Part shown: positions 60,600 to 64,000 of the stretch, piece by piece | Position numbering within the stretch: position 1 is the first letter of the stretch | How the letters are laid out: every line of letters begins with the position of its first letter | Source of the DNA: Streptomyces flavofungini | GTDB taxonomy: Bacteria; Actinomycetota; Actinomycetes; Streptomycetales; Streptomycetaceae | Length of the DNA: 64,000 nucleotides | Reading direction: 5' to 3' | Assembly: GCF_030388665.1 (NCBI RefSeq) | Contig: NZ_CP128846.1 | Location: 4,104,501-4,168,500 of the forward strand | Notes under the pieces: model-generated | The model's input: the letters and a program-made list of their open reading frames with translations, nothing else | Databases searched by the model: none | Told to the model about the DNA's origin: nothing | Position numbers and translations under genes: made by a program

Positions 60600-63500
60600 C
60601 GGCGCATCCTCGCATCGGCGGCGGCCACCCAGTGCGGCGCCCCGGCGCGCTCGGCGACGGCACGCGCCTGCCGGTGGTGCCGGGCGGCGGCGCCCGGCCG
60701 GCCGAGGGCGGCGGCGAGGTCACCGACGTACAGGGCGACGGGCTCCAGGGTCAGGACGCCGCTCCCCGCTCCGGCCAACTCGTCGCAGGCGGGGAGCAGT
60801 TCGCGGTACAGCCCGTCGAGGACATCCTGCGGGGCGGTCGGGGAGCGGAGGGCGGCGCGGGCGCGGAGGCAGAGGTGGGCTTCGAGGAGTTGGTCGTGGG
60901 GGAGGGGGCGGGGGCTGGGGCCAGGACCAGGGCCGGGGCCGGGGCCGGGGTGGTTGGGGGCGGAGGCGGTGTCGGCACTTCCGTCCGCGTCCGCCCCCGC
61001 GTCCGCGTCGGCCCCTGCGTCCGCGTCTGCCCCTGCGTCTGCCCCTGCGTCCGCGTCGGCCTCAGCGCTCGCGCCTCCGCTCTGCACCCGCAGGCACAGC
61101 AACGCCAGCTCCAGCAGCCCCGCGGTGCCGGCTCCGCCCGTTCCTCCCTCCCCTTCTGCCCTGCCCGCCCTTCTCAGCTCCTCCAGCTCCTCCAGCTCTT
61201 CCAGTCCTTCCACCCCGTCCAGCCTCTCCATCCCGCTCAGCCCCTCCATCCCCTCCATCCCCCCGCCCCGCATCCGCGCCGCAGCCGCCCTGCACCCCGC
61301 CTCCGCCTCCCGCACCCGTCCGGCGACGGCGGCCCGCAGCGCCGCGTACCACCCGGTGAACACCCCGGCCAGCGGCAGCCCGTGCCGTTCGGCGAGCCGG
61401 TCGACGGCGGCGGCGTGGCCGTCGGCGCGGTCGAAGTCGGCGAGCGCGGAGTGGGCCTGGAGCAGCATGAGGTGGCCGAGGACTTCGAAGGCGACGAGCC
61501 CGTGGTGGGCGGCGAGTGCGGTCAGCTCCTCGCCGATGCGGGCGCGTTCGGGGGCGAGTCCGGGGCGGTGGAAGGTGTGGAGATAGCGGGCGTTCAGGGC
61601 GAAGGCCAGGAGTGCGGCGGAGTCGGCGGGGCCGCCGCCCGGGACCACCCCGACCTCCCCGCCCGCGCCAGCCTCCGCCTCCGCATCCGCAACCGCATCC
61701 GCAACCGCCCGCGCCAGCCTCTCCGCCTCCCGCGCCGCCTCCGCGCCGCGTTCCGTGCGGGCGCCCCGCGTCTCCATGCCGACGGTGCTGAGCAGGCGGC
61801 TCCGGGTGGCGCGGCGGCCCGGGCTGCCGTCGTCCGGCAGGGCGGCGAGGGCGCGCAGGGCGGCGGTGACGATGCGGCGGGAGAGGGCTTCGTCGTCGTT
61901 GCGGGCCCAGATGCCCGGGACGTCGAAGGCGCCGATGACGCGGGCGGTCAGCTCGGGGTCGCCGGTCGCCTCGGCGGCGGTGAGGGCGTCGGAGCGGTAG
62001 CGGCGGGCCTCGGCGAGGGCGCCGGTGACGGCGAGGTTCCGCACGAGCCCCATGACGATCCCCAGGCGCTCCCGCCCTCCGGGCACCCTCCGCCCCCCGG
62101 CGGACTCCTTGCCCCCGCCCCGGTCATACGCCTCCAGCGCCGCCCCCCACAGCCGTACCGCCTCGTGCGGCGCGAACGCGGCCTCGGCGCGCCGGGCCGC
62201 CCGGGCGGCGAAGTCGGCTGCGCGGGCGGCGACCGCGCCGGTGCCCGCGCTCAGGTAGTGGTGGGCGATGGCTTCGACGGAGTCGGGCCGCAGGCGTTCG
62301 AGGAGTTCCGCGACGGCGGTGTGCAGCCGGGCGCGGCGGGGCGCGGACAGGTCCCCGTACAGGGTCTCCCGCACCAGTGCGTGCGCGAACTCGACCCGCT
62401 CCCCCGCCCTTTGCCCTCCCGGCCCTCCCGGTCCTCCCAGCCCTCCCAGCCCTCCCAGCCCTCCCAGCCCTCCCGGTCCTCCCAGCCCTCCCGGACCTCC
62501 CGGTCCTCCCAGCCCTCCCGGACCTCCAGCGACGAGGAACCCCGCCGCCAGCCCGGCCTCGACCCCCTCCAGAACGGCGTCCTCGTCCCCGGTGAGCGCG
62601 CTCAGCACCTCCAGGTCGACGGTCGCTCCGACCAGTGCGGCGCGCAGCAGCACCGCGCGCGCCCCGGTCGGCAGCGTGCCGAGCCTGCGCCGCACGATGT
62701 CCCGTACGCCGTCGGGGACTTGGGAGAGCGCGGCGGCCCCTTCGGTGGCGTACAGGCGGACGATCTCCCGTACGAAGAAGGGGTTGCCGCCGCTGCGGCG
62801 GTGCACGGTACGGACGGCGGCGGGGTCGAGGGGGCGGGGCGAGACGGCCCGCGCGAGGGCGCCCACGGCGGTCTCGGTCAGCGCGCCGAGCCGCACCCGC
62901 ACGGGCTCGGCGCGGGCCACTCGCCCCAGCAACTCCCGTACGTCGTCGGACACTTCACCGTCCCGGTACGTTCCCACGAGCAGCACGGCCCGTGCCATCG
63001 GCCGCTCCACCAGCGAGGCGAGCAGTTCCAGCGTGCCGCTGTCGGCCCAGTGCAGGTCGTCGAGCACGAGCAGCAGGGGGTGCCCCCGGTCGGCGACCCC
63101 CGAGATCAGCTCGCCCACCCGCCGGTACCACCAGAAGCGATCACCGCCCCCGCCTCCGCCCGCGACGTCCCCCTCCGCAACCCCCAGCTCCTCCAGCACC
63201 TCGGTCCAGGGCCACCCGGCAGGAACCCCGCCCTGCTCCGAGGCCCGCCCCCAAGCGGTGGCCCACCCCTCCCCCTTCAGCCGTCCCGCCAGCTCCCGCA
63301 CCAGAGCGGTCTTCCCCGCCCCGGCGTCCCCGGAGATCAGGCCCAGGGCCAACTGCCCCTCCCGCACGACACCGTGAGCCGCGGCCGTCAGGTCGGCCAA
63401 CTCCGACTCCCGCCCGACAAGCCCGCTCCCCCTCTCCCCAGGGGCTCCGTCGAACTCCCCCGGGGCTCCGTCGAACTCCCCAAGGGCTCCGTCGAACTCC

Positions 63501-64000
63501 TCCGGGGCTCCGGCGAACGGGGCAGTGCCCACCCTCCCCCGGACTCCCGGCTCCGCTCGGGCAGGGGACCAGTTGCCCACAGCAGGTGACGGCTCGGGCG
63601 GGCACGGCCTCGCGGCGGCTTCCGCCCCGAGAGCACCGCCACCCCGCTGAGCCAGGATCTCCCCTTCCAGCCTCCGCAGTCCCTCCCCCGGATCCACGCC
63701 CAGCTCCCCGGCCAACCGCTCCCGGGCCCGCCGCAGGACCCCGAGGGCGTCCCCTTGCCTCCCCGCCCGGTAAAGGGCGACAGCGAGCAGTTCCCAGGCC
63801 TCCTCCCGCCACGGGTGCCCCTCGACATGCGCCTCCAGGTCGAGCACCGCCTCCGCCGCCCGCCCGAGGGCAAGCGCGGCGGAAGCCCGGCGTTCCACGG
63901 CGAGCAACCGCAGCCCCTCCAGCCGAGCGGCCTCCCCGCGAGCCCACTCCGCGGCGGCCCACTCCGCGTACGCGGGCCCCCGCCAGCCCGAAAGCGCGTC
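60596..64000 (-). CDS. BTAD/AAA (AfsR-like) regulator, third of three, 5' end beyond window
   Basis: At least 1134 residues in this window. The frame is open to 64000 and starts inside the activator domain (DALSGWRGPAYAEWAAAEWARGEAARLEGLRLLAVERR...), so the N-terminal DNA-binding part lies outside. The BTAD ends at about 63640. An AAA/ATPase domain follows (LALGLISGDAGAGKTALVRELAGRL, LLLVLDDLHWADSGTLELLASLV), and a long TPR-like C-terminus ends RHHRQARAVAERAGAPHWVAAADARM. Several low-complexity tracts are inserted: EFDGAPG repeats (63440-63520), a GPGGLGG tract (62410-62530), an Ala/Asp tract (60960-61070) and a Pro/Gly tract. The ATPase class resembles LuxR-LAL/BTAD regulators. Target genes are not visible. 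Confidence 0.88.
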   Translation of the reverse strand, partial: DALSGWRGPAYAEWAAAEWARGEAARLEGLRLLAVERRASAALALGRAAEAVLDLEAHVEGHPWREEAWELLAVALYRAGRQGDALGVLRRARERLAGELGVDPGEGLRRLEGEILAQRGGGALGAEAAARPCPPEPSPAVGNWSPARAEPGVRGRVGTAPFAGAPEEFDGALGEFDGAPGEFDGAPGERGSGLVGRESELADLTAAAHGVVREGQLALGLISGDAGAGKTALVRELAGRLKGEGWATAWGRASEQGGVPAGWPWTEVLEELGVAEGDVAGGGGGGDRFWWYRRVGELISGVADRGHPLLLVLDDLHWADSGTLELLASLVERPMARAVLLVGTYRDGEVSDDVRELLGRVARAEPVRVRLGALTETAVGALARAVSPRPLDPAAVRTVHRRSGGNPFFVREIVRLYATEGAAALSQVPDGVRDIVRRRLGTLPTGARAVLLRAALVGATVDLEVLSALTGDEDAVLEGVEAGLAAGFLVAGGPGGLGGPGGPGGLGGPGGLGGLGGLGGLGGPGGPGGQRAGERVEFAHALVRETLYGDLSAPRRARLHTAVAELLERLRPDSVEAIAHHYLSAGTGAVAARAADFAARAARRAEAAFAPHEAVRLWGAALEAYDRGGGKESAGGRRVPGGRERLGIVMGLVRNLAVTGALAEARRYRSDALTAAEATGDPELTARVIGAFDVPGIWARNDDEALSRRIVTAALRALAALPDDGSPGRRATRSRLLSTVGMETRGARTERGAEAAREAERLARAVADAVADAEAEAGAGGEVGVVPGGGPADSAALLAFALNARYLHTFHRPGLAPERARIGEELTALAAHHGLVAFEVLGHLMLLQAHSALADFDRADGHAAAVDRLAERHGLPLAGVFTGWYAALRAAVAGRVREAEAGCRAAAARMRGGGMEGMEGLSGMERLDGVEGLEELEELEELRRAGRAEGEGGTGGAGTAGLLELALLCLRVQSGGASAEADADAGADAGADADAGADADAGADADGSADTASAPNHPGPGPGPGPGPSPRPLPHDQLLEAHLCLRARAALRSPTAPQDVLDGLYRELLPACDELAGAGSGVLTLEPVALYVGDLAAALGRPGAAARHHRQARAVAERAGAPHWVAAADARMRR

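Noticed and set aside
49196..64000. Natural product biosynthetic cluster
   Set aside because: Only regulators, a two-component system and small proteins are visible. No core biosynthetic enzyme lies in the window.

Overview
The window is Streptomyces chromosome. Third codon positions are almost all G or C, GTG and even TTG starts are common, and the gene set is typical of the genus: a TipA regulator, an XRE / ATP-binding / DUF397 trio and AfsR/SARP regulators. From memory, the order from folP to the polA-like gene matches the S. coelicolor core region around SCO3397-SCO3434. I could not check this.

Left end (1-8.7 kb): the end of a bPH2-domain membrane protein, a coiled-coil membrane protein, a quaternary-amine (glycine betaine/choline type) ABC importer split between two divergent transcripts, and a membrane-anchored esterase. 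Centre-left (8.8-23.1 kb): a lysyltransferase-like (MprF/LysX) gene followed by core metabolism and cell-envelope genes. These are folP, an NTF2-like gene, folB, folK and a DUF3180 gene on the plus strand, then folE, ftsH, hpt, tilS, a DUF2342 metalloprotease and dacB on the minus strand, then ppa. Directly downstream of folE is a decayed free-standing gene that looks like an intein without a host protein: a Hint fold with a LAGLIDADG-type insert.

23-36 kb: a ThrE-type exporter, a DedA protein with a long Gln/Pro/Tyr-rich tail, tipA with a recognisable tipA promoter, a glutamate decarboxylase gene broken by one extra G, and a PadR-controlled ABC exporter with three matching operator-like sites. 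A DinB-like protein and an aldehyde dehydrogenase follow. Next is the XRE / ATP-binding / DUF397 trio, in which the two convergent genes share a near-identical 31-bp upstream element.

36-39.3 kb: a zinc-starvation type cluster of cysteine-poor ribosomal proteins (S18, L31, L33, L28, S14) with a CobW-like protein that lacks its P-loop, around a candidate Zur site. 39.4-49.2 kb: a FUSC transporter, a MerR regulator, a DUF2786 protein, a lone FtsX-like permease, a nitrilase-family amidohydrolase and a family A DNA polymerase-like gene. 49.2-64 kb: a regulatory cluster with three large BTAD/AAA (AfsR-like) activators, one cut by the window edge, plus a two-component system, a DUF4232 lipoprotein and a small conserved protein.

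Non-coding stretches hold many decayed tandem repeats and several strong hairpin terminators. I see no tRNA or rRNA gene, insertion sequence, prophage or CRISPR array.
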